DNA from: an uncultured Aquimarina sp.
Lineage (GTDB): Bacteria > Bacteroidota > Bacteroidia > Flavobacteriales > Flavobacteriaceae
Length of the DNA stretch: 64,000 bases
Reading direction: 5' to 3'
NCBI GenBank assembly: GCA_947493035.1
Contig: CANLOW010000001.1
Coordinates: forward strand, 682,001 to 746,000
Shown piece after piece: positions 33,401 through 45,100 of the stretch; position 1 is the stretch's first letter; each line of letters begins with the position of its first letter. The notes beneath the pieces were generated by a model. It was not told where the DNA came from. It made no database searches and saw only the letters and a program-made list of their open reading frames with translations. Position numbers and translations under genes: made by a program.

Positions 33401-36100
33401 GATGGTATAGACAATCTAATAGCTAATGGAACTATAGATGAATTACAAAATCAAAAAAGTCTGTTAACAAATGCTACCTATTTATCAACTATTGAAAAAG
33501 AAAATTTTGGGAATTCAATAGATGAAGAAATAGAGAGAAGAAATCAAGAACTTCTACGTCTAGCAGAACTGGAGAAAGAGAAAGAACAAGAAGTTGCAGT
33601 AGCGAATTCAGCGATCAGTACAGGAACTATAGACGTATTGAAGAAGCAATCAACTTTAGTTAGAGGAAGTAAGAATATAGATGCTGCTACTAAAAAAGCG
33701 TTACTAGCACGTATCGAAAATAGAATTGCAGAGAAAGAAGCTGAAGAAGTTCAATTAGCAGTAGAAGCTCAGAAGATAGAAAGTGAAATTGCCACAGTAG
33801 AGACTACTATAGCTAACGGTAATTTAGAAGCATTGAAACGTCAATCAAGCTTATTACGAAGTAGTAACTTAATTCCTACGGCACAAAAAGAGGAGCTATT
33901 AAAACAAATTGAAACTACAATTGCAGAAAAAGAAGCTGAAGAAGTTCAATTAGCAGCAGAAGCTCAAAAGATAGAGAATGAGATTGCCAAAGCAGAAACT
34001 ACAATAGCTAATGGTAATTTAGAAGAGTTGAAACGTCAATCAAGCTTGATACGTGGTAGTAACTTAATTCCTACGGTACAAAAAGAGGAGCTATTAAAAC
34101 AAATTGAAACTACAATAGCCACTAAAGAGGCTCAAAAAATTGAAGCAGAAGTTACTGAGGTAGAGACCACTTTAACAAGTGGTAATTTGGAAGCATTGAA
34201 GCGCCAATCAAGTTTAATACGTAGTAGTACTGTGATCCCTGCAGCACAAAAAGAAGCATTGTTAAAACGAATTACAAGAACAATAGCTGATAAGGAAGAA
34301 GAAATTGCTGTAGAGAAAGAACGCGAAGAAGAAATAGCTGAAGTGGAGGGTGCTATCAACACGGGCGATATAGAAGAGTTACAACGTAAAGCATCATTAG
34401 TAAGAAGCAGTACGATTATTCCTACCGAGCAAAAGGAAGAATTATTAGATCGTATATCAACGACTATAGCAACTAAAGAAGTAGCAAAGCGTGAAGAAGA
34501 AATTGCTGAAGTCGAGAATACTATTAATACAGGTGACATAGAAGAGTTACAACGTAAAGCTTCATTAGTAAGAAGTAGTACCATTATTCCAGCCGAACAA
34601 AAGCAAGCCTTATTGAAGCGTATTACAAGAACTATTGATACTAAGGAGGAAGAAATTGCTGTTGCTAAGCAACGTGAGGAAGAGATTGCTGAAGTAGAGA
34701 CTACTATTGATGCAGGAAATGTGCAAGAGTTACAGCGTAAAGCTACTTTAATAAGAAGTAGTACGATTATTCCTGAAGAGCAAAAGCAAGCCTTGTTAAA
34801 ACGCATTACAAAAACTATAGTTGATAAAGAGGCTGAGGAAGCAAAAATTAGAGAAGCGCAACGAATAGCAGAGGAAGAAAGAAGAGCTGAAGCGGCAAGA
34901 TTAGCTTTAGAATCTGAGCAACGAGCATTGGCTATTCGTAAAGCGAAAGAAGTAGTATCTGATGGAACAATAGCTGCGCAACGCTCAGAAATAGAGAATA
35001 TAAAATCGAATACCCTTATTGCCGCTGATCAAAAAGCTGCTCTAATAGCCGATTTAGAAACGAGCATTGCACAAAAAGAAGCGACTATAGAAGCTGAAAA
35101 AGCGCGAATTGCCGAACAAAAACGTCAGGAGGAAGAAGCTCGTATTGCTGAGGAAAGAAGATTAGAGACACTTAGCCGACAAAAACAACAGCTTTTCTCT
35201 GAAACACAAAGTATTTTAACTTCAGGTAGCTTAGAAAACTTGAGAGATCAAAGAAGTAAAATTGCTAATGATCTAAGTTTGGATACTGAAGAAAAGAAAG
35301 AGTTGTTAGTTCAAGTTGATGCAGAAATAGGCTATAAAGAAGCTGAAATTAAAAGAGCAGAACAGGCTAGGGTAAGAGCGGAAGAAGCGCGTCTAGGTGA
35401 ACTTAAGCGCCAAGAAACAGCAAGAAAAAGAGCTGAAGAAGAACGTATACAACAATTACGTGAGGAAGAAGCCGAGAGAAAAAGAATTGAAGAAGAACGT
35501 ATCGCTGAACAAAGACGTATTGCGGAAGAAGCGGCGAGAGAAGCTGAAAAAGCACGTATTGCAGAAGAAGCTCGTATTGCAGAGGAAGCCCGTTTAGAAC
35601 AAGAGCGCTTAGAACGTAAAAAGAATTCGTCTTTATCTAGAAGTACGAATACCGTAAAAGAGGAAAAACAAGGAAAGTCTGCCGAATTGAAGCGTAAAAG
35701 TAAGGTTGTTAGTGACGAGAAAGAAAAAGAAGCACGTAGAAAAGCTGTACAAGCTGAATTGAAGAGAACAACTAAGGTGTTAAACTCTGACGGAAGCAAC
35801 AAAGGCTCTGGTGCTACCTTAAGAAGAACGATTAAGATAGACCCGAATAAACAAGGGAGTATAGAAAGTATTCCTGAAGATATTATCGAATTGCAAAAAC
35901 AATTTTTTCAAAGAGAATTGTATTTGACGCCGAAACTAGAGTTGGCCAATATCCCTTTTGTGGAACTGGTGAATGCTTTAGTAAACTCGGATGAAGTGTC
36001 CGAATTGATAGAAAACAGCAAACCTATCGATTTGAATAAGAAGCGTCGTAAGGTGTTAAAAACCAAGTTAAAGACCATACGTACTTCAGAAAATAACTAA
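30491..36100 (+). CDS. sprD: SprD-like protein: PorP/SprF barrel domain fused to a long repeat and coiled-coil region
   Basis: A 1,869-residue exported protein. After a signal peptide (about 1-20), residues 21-305 are a PorP/SprF outer-membrane barrel domain: YIQYNQFLFNPATSF opens it, then alternating strands to HEIVLAYNIT. A basic linker (KKKSKKKKKQPQKP) leads into about 20 tandem repeats of about 45-60 residues (residues about 383-1620). Their consensus is near GNLEELKRQSSLIRSSxLIPxxQKxxLLxRIxxTIAxKE, well conserved from repeat 12 to 18. An Ala/Glu/Arg coiled coil follows (about 1620-1710), then a C-terminal domain (about 1780-1869). It sits between the sprC-like and sprB-like genes, where F. 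johnsoniae has sprD. The cellular location of the long arm (periplasm or surface) is not known. Confidence 0.75.
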   Translation: MNRILHVFTLSFCAISQLWSQDSSFTGLPQATTHTYIQYNQFLFNPATSFNQEAAYYNDPNGYFSFFGKLEKVGFEDGPSNFGGTYTKTFNEHMSFGVGLVQQSIGIFSNFGGVLNYAYSVEIKKDASVAFGTNIRIQSSSLRDISSAQSIETSQSLNSFENATLLRGSLGANLHYKNFDFGVAGRNLLNTALAGDPAIFDNPTIVVHTMLAKPIRRRSDNIVGGMLYLEKIINGTTIYGLNGIIKNKNYGFAQLGYNQVYGISLGLGFNVAPFATIGYTLERGIGDTGVFGTSHEIVLAYNITQPKKKSKKKKKQPQKPARELPEREELTKAEELIALRKAREQQQDKLAELQAAREKATLLRNQKSQEEEQRAADEELLATLEQQLDDNDVDGASSNLKRILNSPYIDDDIKSSINSRFTRIAGLQNDIDEENRRIAEETQAKLDTRSALQRFNQLVAQGDETEARATLERILASKYATEEEKAALSARLTKLTVDLEEKGAIAEVNDKNRRADSELLRVSTALIDEGNLAQAETNAKLIRDSKYLTRSEKSAFLSRLTRLGEEKKEQEKAKKSLLANVDRLLVPSTSLSDLEIQSELIKSTSLLSDEEKKSTLSRINVQIAEARNIERSSFLERSETILASGSPVELNAHASLVRNSKFLNEADKTALLSRISKVLDVKEQSSDDFYVTSENAIASADVEELEKQSQLVRSSNLLSDGQKQSLLQRIIRIKEENKAKQVAFEEELEKSLVSADIENLEQQSSLIKSSRFIPADKKSALLNRIISVSNFRKTVDEISNVATQDEKLAEASLEELKRQSLLVRTATFLPEAKKKAILKRISVFIENKEEEIKVAEAEGDIKKLSKLKRGTNLTQTQEELIVEAINQAQISIASLDDITELRAQKDFLNNQDIIPAEEKAALLDSIDNKIGDIESEQLRLQEEARLAEAERNAEEANRLAEIENQKKALKDGIDNLIANGTIDELQNQKSLLTNATYLSTIEKENFGNSIDEEIERRNQELLRLAELEKEKEQEVAVANSAISTGTIDVLKKQSTLVRGSKNIDAATKKALLARIENRIAEKEAEEVQLAVEAQKIESEIATVETTIANGNLEALKRQSSLLRSSNLIPTAQKEELLKQIETTIAEKEAEEVQLAAEAQKIENEIAKAETTIANGNLEELKRQSSLIRGSNLIPTVQKEELLKQIETTIATKEAQKIEAEVTEVETTLTSGNLEALKRQSSLIRSSTVIPAAQKEALLKRITRTIADKEEEIAVEKEREEEIAEVEGAINTGDIEELQRKASLVRSSTIIPTEQKEELLDRISTTIATKEVAKREEEIAEVENTINTGDIEELQRKASLVRSSTIIPAEQKQALLKRITRTIDTKEEEIAVAKQREEEIAEVETTIDAGNVQELQRKATLIRSSTIIPEEQKQALLKRITKTIVDKEAEEAKIREAQRIAEEERRAEAARLALESEQRALAIRKAKEVVSDGTIAAQRSEIENIKSNTLIAADQKAALIADLETSIAQKEATIEAEKARIAEQKRQEEEARIAEERRLETLSRQKQQLFSETQSILTSGSLENLRDQRSKIANDLSLDTEEKKELLVQVDAEIGYKEAEIKRAEQARVRAEEARLGELKRQETARKRAEEERIQQLREEEAERKRIEEERIAEQRRIAEEAAREAEKARIAEEARIAEEARLEQERLERKKNSSLSRSTNTVKEEKQGKSAELKRKSKVVSDEKEKEARRKAVQAELKRTTKVLNSDGSNKGSGATLRRTIKIDPNKQGSIESIPEDIIELQKQFFQRELYLTPKLELANIPFVELVNALVNSDEVSELIENSKPIDLNKKRRKVLKTKLKTIRTSENN
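31638..35350 (+). repeat. About 20 tandem protein repeats in the SprD-like gene
   Basis: Repeats average about 60 residues including linkers. The early ones are diverged (for example NLKRILNSPYIDDDIKSSI). The later ones are nearly identical: LEALKRQSSLLRSSNLIP, LEELKRQSSLIRGSNLIP, LEALKRQSSLIRSSTVIP, then three IEELQRKASLVRSSTIIP-type units. DNA similarity is high between 33800 and 34830, indicating recent amplification. Confidence 0.85.
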
Positions 36101-36159
36101 CTTTAAGAAGACCCAAACAAACCTACTATAACCTACCTAACTTACTAAATATCCCTGTT

Positions 36160-39100
36160 ATGAAAAGAATATACTTTAATAAAATAATAAGTTTTAATAT
36201 TAAAAGCTTGTTGATTTTTATTTGCTTTTTTTCATTTGCTATTTCCAATGCTCAAGTAGTAAGAGATTTTAGTGTAGTGTACCAAGAACAGGTGCAAGGG
36301 GGCATGCAAGTGATTAGTAATTCTGCATTAGGAGTTTCACAAGGGGGTAGAAATCCGAATACTGAAGGATATAACCCTCAATTTGGAAGTAGGGGTAACA
36401 ATGGTGTTTTTGCAGATTATATAGATATTGATGAATCAACTGATGCAAGGTTTACCCCAATTTTTGCCAATTTAGATCGATCAAATCCTAGAAATACAAC
36501 CTTTTCTTCAAGCGCAGCAGAGTTAAAAATAAACCAAACAGGTCGCGAGGGCTGTGCACAAGTGGTACAAGCTTATTTATATTGGGCTGGGCAATATGCA
36601 TATGCTAGAGAGACTGGAAGTTTAGATCACGTTGGTGTTGGGAGAAATGGAGAGCCATTGGACTTCAATATTATAGGAAGTAATAGAGAGTTTATCGACG
36701 CTGATGGTGATGGTAACGCTGATGACCAATCTTTTCCAGAAATAAAAATATTACCTCCAGGGGGTGATACTTACTATAAAATATCGCTATTTCCAGATGC
36801 TTCAATCAATGCAAATCCAGGAGGAATTAGGTTAGAAACCGTATTAATAGAAGATGGGATATTTACACTTCCTGGTACCACAGCAACTAGGACAACCAAT
36901 TTAAATTCATCTGAAGCTGCTAATATTAGAAGATTTTCTCCTGTCGTGTGTCGAGCAGACGTTACTGAGTTAGTTCAGTTAATGGATAATCCTGATGGTA
37001 TATGGACTGTAGCAGATATAAATGGTATTCTTACTAATGGAAATGGTAGTTCCCCTGACGGAGTAGATGCGGTTTCCGGATGGAATCTAATTGTGATTTA
37101 TGAAGACCAAAATGAACCTGAGCGTATTATTACTATATCTGATGGATTGGTTAATATTGTAGAAGGCGGTGATGATGTTAACTTCACAGTCGATAATATT
37201 CAAACAATACCTTTCGGACCTGTAAATGCTGATATATTTGTAGGTGCAATCGAGGGAGACCCGGATAGAGAAGGTGATTTTCTTCAAATTCTATCAGCTT
37301 CAACTTCTAATTCAGAAAATGTAACCATTGACCCTAATTTTGGAGCAACATTACAAGCAAATGTATTTCATGATGGCTCTGATGAGCCAAGAGGTAACTT
37401 TTTTAATGGATCTATAGCAACGGTCACAAGAGAAGATCTAAACTCAACTTCAACTACAATAAGGCAATTTGAGCCACAACCCGATAGATTTCCTAATAAC
37501 GGAAAAAATTATACATTCGAAGGAGACAATTTTATACTAAATAATACGGGTAATTTACTAATAGACAACAATCAAACTAGAGTAGATCTTACATTAACAA
37601 CTGATAGAGATAATATCATTAGTTATGTAAATGCCTTTGCCATAGAAGTCATAGCACCAAAAGTAGTTGTGTTGAAACAAGCTTTCAATGAAGGAGGTTT
37701 GATAGATCAAAGTGGAAATATTGAATATGGTTCCGAATTGACTTATGAAATGACGTTAACCAATATTGGAAATGATAATGCGATCAATTTAGTATTAGAA
37801 GATTACATTCCTGCAAATACTCGGTTAACGCGATTTACACCAGGGAACCATTTCTTTGAGTTTGATGGTACAACAGGCGACGGTTTTTCTTTTTCTACTA
37901 TAGAAAATACCGATGCACCTGACGGAAATGAACCTAGGGTGGTTCGAACAGGTTTAGCAACACCACCTTCGGGCTTTACAGATAATCCATTTCCTTACGA
38001 ATCCGAATTAATACGTTTTGAGTTTGATGCCTTTGCTGGTGAGCCTAATGACAATAGACCCGATGATGGAAATCCAAACAATAATTTTTCATTGGGGTAC
38101 TCCCCTTGTGATACACGTTGTTCTGATATAAAAGAAATAAAAATAAGATTTAAAGTAACTCTTCTAGAAGAATGTGCACCATCACTTAATGCCTGTGCAA
38201 ATATTGTACAAAATATTGCTTTAATTGAGTATGAAGGGGAGCAAAATGTAGACTTTGAACTGAGTTTCCCTGAAGGAAGCTTTTTTGGAATCATTCAAGA
38301 ATGTAATCCTAATTTTGATCCAGGTCCCACAATTCAGTTAACACCGCCAAGTTTAGAATGTAATTCAGCAGAACGTACTATTTGTGAAAATAATGGAACG
38401 GTAGCGTTAACTGCAGGTAGAGATTTTGATGAATATAACCTATACTTTTTCAATTCGGAGCCTAGTGGCTTTAGTCTTCCTGGCGATTTGCCAAGTGCGA
38501 ATTCCGTTATTGATGAAACAGCGGCAACTTTTAATGCGCAAACAGCAACAACAAACCCTAGCTTTACCGTAAGTCAATCAGGTTTCTATGTCTTAGAGGG
38601 CGCTTTAGCCGGTATGGAATGTGCTAATGAATACGAAACATTTACGGTTGATTTATTTGATGTTTCGGCAGCTCAAAACCAACCATTAAGAGATTTAGAT
38701 TTAGGAGGAATCATTCAAAGTGAATGTCCAAGCAGTCCAGGACTACAAATAGTATTATTTGAATTATGTGGTGATAGTTTCGATATCCCTACTAATTTCC
38801 CACCAGGGACTGAGCTTATATGGAGTAAAGTAGACGCTAGTACTTGTGTTCGTGATACAAATGATAGTGAACTTTGTCCTGTATCGGGTACCAATTGTGG
38901 GTATATTTTAGAAGATAGAGATGTTGTTGGTGATAATTCGACTTTAGATACTTCAAACCCTAATGATTTAGATACCAGTTCTTTTAGAGTTACGGAGGCC
39001 GGGGACTATCAATTAAGCATTACGCTAGATAATGGGGGATGTAATTTTGTGTCTTATTTTAGGGTTATCCCTTTTGATACTTCTTTCGATATTGATGCGC

Positions 39101-42100
39101 AATCACCTGTTTGTAATGAAGACGTGGTGCTTCAATCTTCTGGTTTTCCTGGTGCGGCATCTAATGTAATATTCGATTTAGAGTATTTTGTTTTTGATGG
39201 TACTGATTTTGTCTCTTTACCAAGTAGCCCAGGTAATCCAAACCCTCAAACAGATCCTACAGATGATGATTACGGTTCTTATACGGTAGATAGACCAACG
39301 CTAACAACAACCACAAATTTCACGTACAGGGTAGTAGCTACGCCTAGAGTAAACCCAAGTGTTTCAGGTTCTGCAGGAACAACTATTGGTACAAGTTGCG
39401 ATATTTCTAGAGACGCTTTAGTTACATACAATATAGCTGAGTTGGCTGACGATGCGTTAAATATTAGGCAGCCTAATTGTTTTTTCGACCAAAACCCTTC
39501 TGACGACGTACAAGAAAATAGAGGTACAGCAACAATCATAGCACCATCAAGTTTTGAAGAATACACCTATCAATTAATTAATGTTGATGCTACACCTGAT
39601 AGTCAAGTACAATTAGTGAATAGTTCAAATAATACACATCAATTTAATGATCTATTGCCTGGTGTGACCTACAAAATCCGTGTGTTTTTCAACGGACAAG
39701 GCGTAACAGTAAATCCAAATCAAAGTGTAGATCCTAATGATAATTGTGTTGTTGAAACAGCAAATTTCACCATAGATGATGTAGAAGAATTTGGCACCTT
39801 AAACCCAACAGTAATTAGAAGGTTAACTTGTGAACCAAGTATAATTAGGTTTGAATTTTCGGGGCCAGTTACTTCGTATAGTATTCCCGCATTAAGTATT
39901 CCAAATACTACTTATTCAGGGCCTTTTGATGTTATTATTGATGATTTTGCTAATGCGCCTAATCCACCAATTGATGAAGACACCGCCTCACCCATTGTAA
40001 ATAATGATATTAGATTTATCAATGTTGATGGGACACCTACTTTTGAGCTATTTTTAAACAACGGAAATAACTGTAGTGAATCTTTTACGGTTCCTAATCC
40101 TTTATCCCTATACAGTCCACTGACTATCGAAGAACCTGTTCCACATACCGATGTATTGTGTAACGGGCAAGCTACAGGAAGATTTACCATAAACACAAAC
40201 GAAACAATTCCTTCTGATACCAATGTATCTTACATAGTAGAATTACCTTCTAGTCCATTACATCAGTTAGATTTTGGTACGAATAGCTCTAATATTCAAA
40301 CGGGTTTTGAAAGAGTAACTACAACTACCATAAAATCAGGAAGTAATGACTTTGGTTGGGTAGCAGGAACAACGGGTATCAGCCCTAGGGATCGCACAAA
40401 TGGTGCTGGTATTGTAAATGAATTAGAAAGAGATTTAATATTTAGTCCAGATTCTGAAACTTTCGAAATTAGCGTACCTAATGGGGCGTATCGAGTAACA
40501 GTAACCCTAGGTGATTTTGATAACCCTCATGACAACATGACCATTGACGCCGAAGGCGTACGTGTGGTAAGTGATATTGATAGAGGTGCAGGGCAAATAG
40601 ACCCAGAAACCTTTTACACTTCAGTAAATGACGGTATTTTAACATTAACATTCGATGATCCAGATACCGCAGCTCCAAATGATCTTAACTGGGTGGTAAA
40701 TGGTATTGTGGTCGAAGAAGTTTTATTACAGACTAGCTCAACTTTTACAAATTTAGAGGCAGGCACTTATGACGTACAGCTTTTAGAGACCATTACGTTT
40801 ACCGATGGTACCACTAGTCAATGTGAAACGGATACAGTTGCCGTAACCATTGAAGAGCCAGCTGCATTAACTGCACCTGTCATTAGACTAGAAATGCAAA
40901 ATGAATGTAGTTCGACTGGAGAAACAGGAGGTGTTATTGAGGTAGTAGATGCCAATAGCTCTAGTACCAATTATGGAGGAAGACCCCCTTATACATTTCA
41001 GTTATTTAGAAACGGGAATACAACACCATTTGCTACAGCACCAAGAAATACATCCGATCCCCAATTATTATTCGAAGATTTACCCGCAGGAAGTTATCGA
41101 GTAAATGTACTAGATGGTAGTGGAGTTACCAATTGCCCTGCACCTTTGTCGAATACAATTGTAATTGAACCTGTACCTGTTTATACCCTTAGTGAAGCAA
41201 TTGCTAATCCTATTTGTAATGCTTCTGGTGATGAAGAACCTACGGTCGAGGTTACTATTTCTGCCACATTTACAACCCCAAGTGCTGCCCCATTTCCGGA
41301 CTTAGAATATAGAGTTTCAAGAAATCAAGGAGGAGGTAGTACACCATCAAGTGCTATTTTTAATAATACGACAGGAGTGTTTGACCTTGCTCCAGGAAGA
41401 TATACTATTGAATCAAGAACTGTAGATAGTAACTGTATTGAGGATATTGCTATAGTGGTACCGTCAATTGATAGAATTCGAATTCAAAATGTACAAAATA
41501 GAAATCGCCTAAGTTGTTTTGACTCAGAGGATGCTTCGGTAAATGTAGTTATCTCTAGAATTTCAACATCACCACAGTATGATTATGTTATAGAAATTGT
41601 AGATGTTTCTACAACTCCAGCAACAGTAGTTGATCCTAATTTTAGAACGGTAACGAATGAAGTGAGACCAGATACATTTACGATAGAAAATCTAGGTTTC
41701 ATTGCCGATCCATTACGCTATAGAATTATTTTAACCGATAGAAGATCTAATTGTGTCAGTGTATCAGAAGCTTTTGCCATTGCTGAAGGGCCAACGCCAC
41801 CTACAGTGTCTGTGATAGATGGTCCTAGGTACAATTGTATAACAAATACCTATTCTGTTACCTTGGAGGGAGCTGGAGGAACCCCTGGTAGAGGAGGCGA
41901 TCCTGAATATTTATATGCTATCGATGACCCTAACACTCCTGATTTAGATCCTGGGACCCCCGAAATAGACCCTGATTATGGATATCAAACAAGTGCAACT
42001 TTTAATAATATTGTGCCGCCTTCAGTAGGCGACGATACTAATTTTGTACTATTAGTACGCGATGGTAATAGCTGTGGAAATATCCCCACGAATCAGATAT

Positions 42101-45100
42101 TTAATCCAATAACTGACTTAGTAGCTACTGAGGCTACTTCGAATTTATGTATTCCTAGGATAACAGCAGATGCCCCTATAACGTTAGGTATAAACGTGTC
42201 AGGAACAGCAGATTTTTCGTATACAATTCCTAACCTGGCATCTTTTACAAGTGCTACAACGGTTACTGATTTTACAGGAAATAGTGGAACATTCACTATA
42301 ACCCTTCCACGTACTACGCCTGCAGGTATTTATGAAGTAAATGTGTTTGATAATAACCATAGTGCTTGTCCTGAAATGGTAAGTTTTACCATTAATGCCC
42401 CTATAGCTGCTATGGAAACGGGCATAGATGAAGAACCCTCTTGTAACACTAGCGGAAACTTAACAGGAGTAATTGCTTATGTGGAGATTAGCGCCACTGG
42501 TGGAACAGGTACCTATATTTATCAGGTATCGCCTAGAGATGCTACCAACGTTATTACTTCGGGTACTTCTCCAGATACAGGAGACGCATTAAGTAACAGT
42601 AATCCTCGTTTTGAGTTTGATAATAGTTTTGATGGTGAAAATATCCAAATTACCATAATAGATAGTGCAAGCCCTAGCTGTACTTCTAATACGATTAGTT
42701 TAAATCCTACTTTTCCAGAGTTATTTACGGTTGCATCCTCATTTGAAACCATCAATTGTAGTTCTTCGGATCGTTTAGTGTTAACTCCTTCTATAGGAGA
42801 TCCAGCAGATTATGTATATACTTATGATGTTGATGGAACAATAACAGCCGATAATCCAAAAAATTCATTCCCTGTTTCGGGTACGGTAAATTATACCGTT
42901 AGAAATACTACAACAGGTTGTTCGGTTTCAGGAGGGCCTTTAAATGTTCCTGTATTTACGCCAGCTAGTATACAATCTGATGATATAACTGCTGTAGAGT
43001 GTCAAAATGATGGTACAGCAACAGCTAGTGGTTCTTATGAATTGACGATAAATCCAGGATCTTCTACAGGGCCTTATCGTTATGTTTTAAATAATACTAC
43101 CAATACTCCGGAGGTATTGCATACTGATACGGGTAGCCCAGCTGATCAAGGAACCACTATCCTTTTTGAAAATTTAGCGATTGGCGATTATCAAGTAACC
43201 GTTTTTGATGCTAATAGCTGTGAAGTAACCTTACCCGAATTTACAATCGCACCTGTACCAACATTAAACGTTGCATTACCTATATTATCTAATCCAGCAT
43301 CTTGTGTGGATGGTGTTGATGTATATTTCGTAGTTGATGGAGGTAATGATCCGAGTATTTTCAGGCTGTCATTATCATCAAGTGGTTTTGTAGATCCAAG
43401 TGCCGTTCAGAACGATGAACCACCTACACCTTTAGATAACTTTGCCATATTTGGAAATGCAGATTTTTCAGCAATACCACAAGATATCATCGACCAACAA
43501 TTAGGTACGACAGGTGGTACCGAAACGGATTTCTTTCAATCGGTTTTAGCTGCTGTTAATGATCCTATCAATGGAGGTCCGTCGGCAAATATTAATACGA
43601 TAGCTGATGTACGAGCACGCTATTTTAGAATTGTAAATCAAAATCCAGGAGAACCTTATACTGTTTTTGTACGTGAAGGTGATTCCGATTGTTTTGATAG
43701 TTTGACTACAACTCCTGGTCCTGAAGCTCCTGAAATAGATGTGTTAAATATTGGAAATATTAATAACACAGCAGGTTGTTCGGATATTGATTCTGGTAGC
43801 GTTGAAGTTGTTTTCAGTTTACAATCTGGGATTGATGTCGCAGGTAATCAATTTATAGTAGAAATTATAGACTTGGATGAGGTAAATGGAACTGAGATTG
43901 TATTAGGAACATCAGATGTAATAAATGCTGATGGAAGAGGTACCTATGGCGATTTAAGCCCAGCAGCTGATCCTGATGACAAAATTATTATTGATGGGCT
44001 TCCAGAAGCTTCAGATGTTTTTGCTAGGGTTAGTTTCGTGGGCACTAATTGTAGTGAACCATCAGCTCCGTTCAATATCGGTCGAGATCCTGAATTGGAG
44101 AATTTTACAGCAACCCCAACAACTGCAAGCTGTGCACCTAACGAAGATTTTACCATTGATTTAAGGGCACAAGGAGGTACACTTCCTTATCGATTCTTAA
44201 TACAACGTCAAGGGCTAGGAGCACCAAACGCCGCAAGTACTTATCCTATTACGACCCCAACAGCTACTTCGACTAGCGTACAGGTAACGTTACCAGCATC
44301 TACTTCGCCAATCGATGATCGTATTCGACCTGCTGATGCCATAGAAATAGCGGCTAATCCTGATATTTTTGGATTTATCGACGCTTATATAGTAGATGCA
44401 CAAGGTTGTACTTTACAACAATTAAATATACCACTAGAATTAGAGCGATTACCAGAATTAACATTTACGAGTACGGTAGATTGTAAAACCGATGACGGTC
44501 CATTTACGGTTGATTTTAGAATCGATAATTTTGACGAAACTCAAGTATATACTTTACGTGATACGGGTACTTCAGGAGCAATCACACCAACGACTTATAG
44601 TAGTACTAGTGGTCTTGCGGATCAAGATTTAACCTTTGTTACCGGTACTACTCAAGCGACAGGAGTTTTAACAGTAAATGCACCAGGTAGTTTTACCGTA
44701 GAGGTTTCGAGTAATGAAAATCCTTCATGTACTGACCCTGATAGTTTTGTGATCTTCCCAAGGCTACAAGCTGAAGCGATACCTTCAGGAGTAGATTGTT
44801 TCAATGAATTTGAAGAAATTATAGTAAATATTACAGGGGGCTTTACAGGAGAAACAAATCGTGAAATAACAGCAGTAATTACAGAAACAAGTACGAGGAG
44901 AACAGCCACAGAAACTCTTTTGGTACCTTCAAATAATAGTACTCCTACTTTAGTATTTAATAATGTTATTTCGGGTGCAACTAGTTTTCCATTAAGGGCT
45001 GGAGGAGCGTATACTGTTCAAATATTTGATGAACGAAACAATACAATTTCTTCATCTTTAACTTGTGATGTGTTATTAAATGTAGATCCTCAGGATCCTA

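Noticed and set aside
34132-34806. 224-codon minus-strand open frame inside the SprD-like gene
   Set aside because: It is the mirror of the near-identical coiled-coil repeats. Its own repeats simply reflect those, and the plus-strand protein is well supported.
33800-34830. The near-identical SprD repeats as a CRISPR array
   Set aside because: Repeats are in frame, about 170-190 bp apart, encode a continuous protein and have no unique-length spacers.
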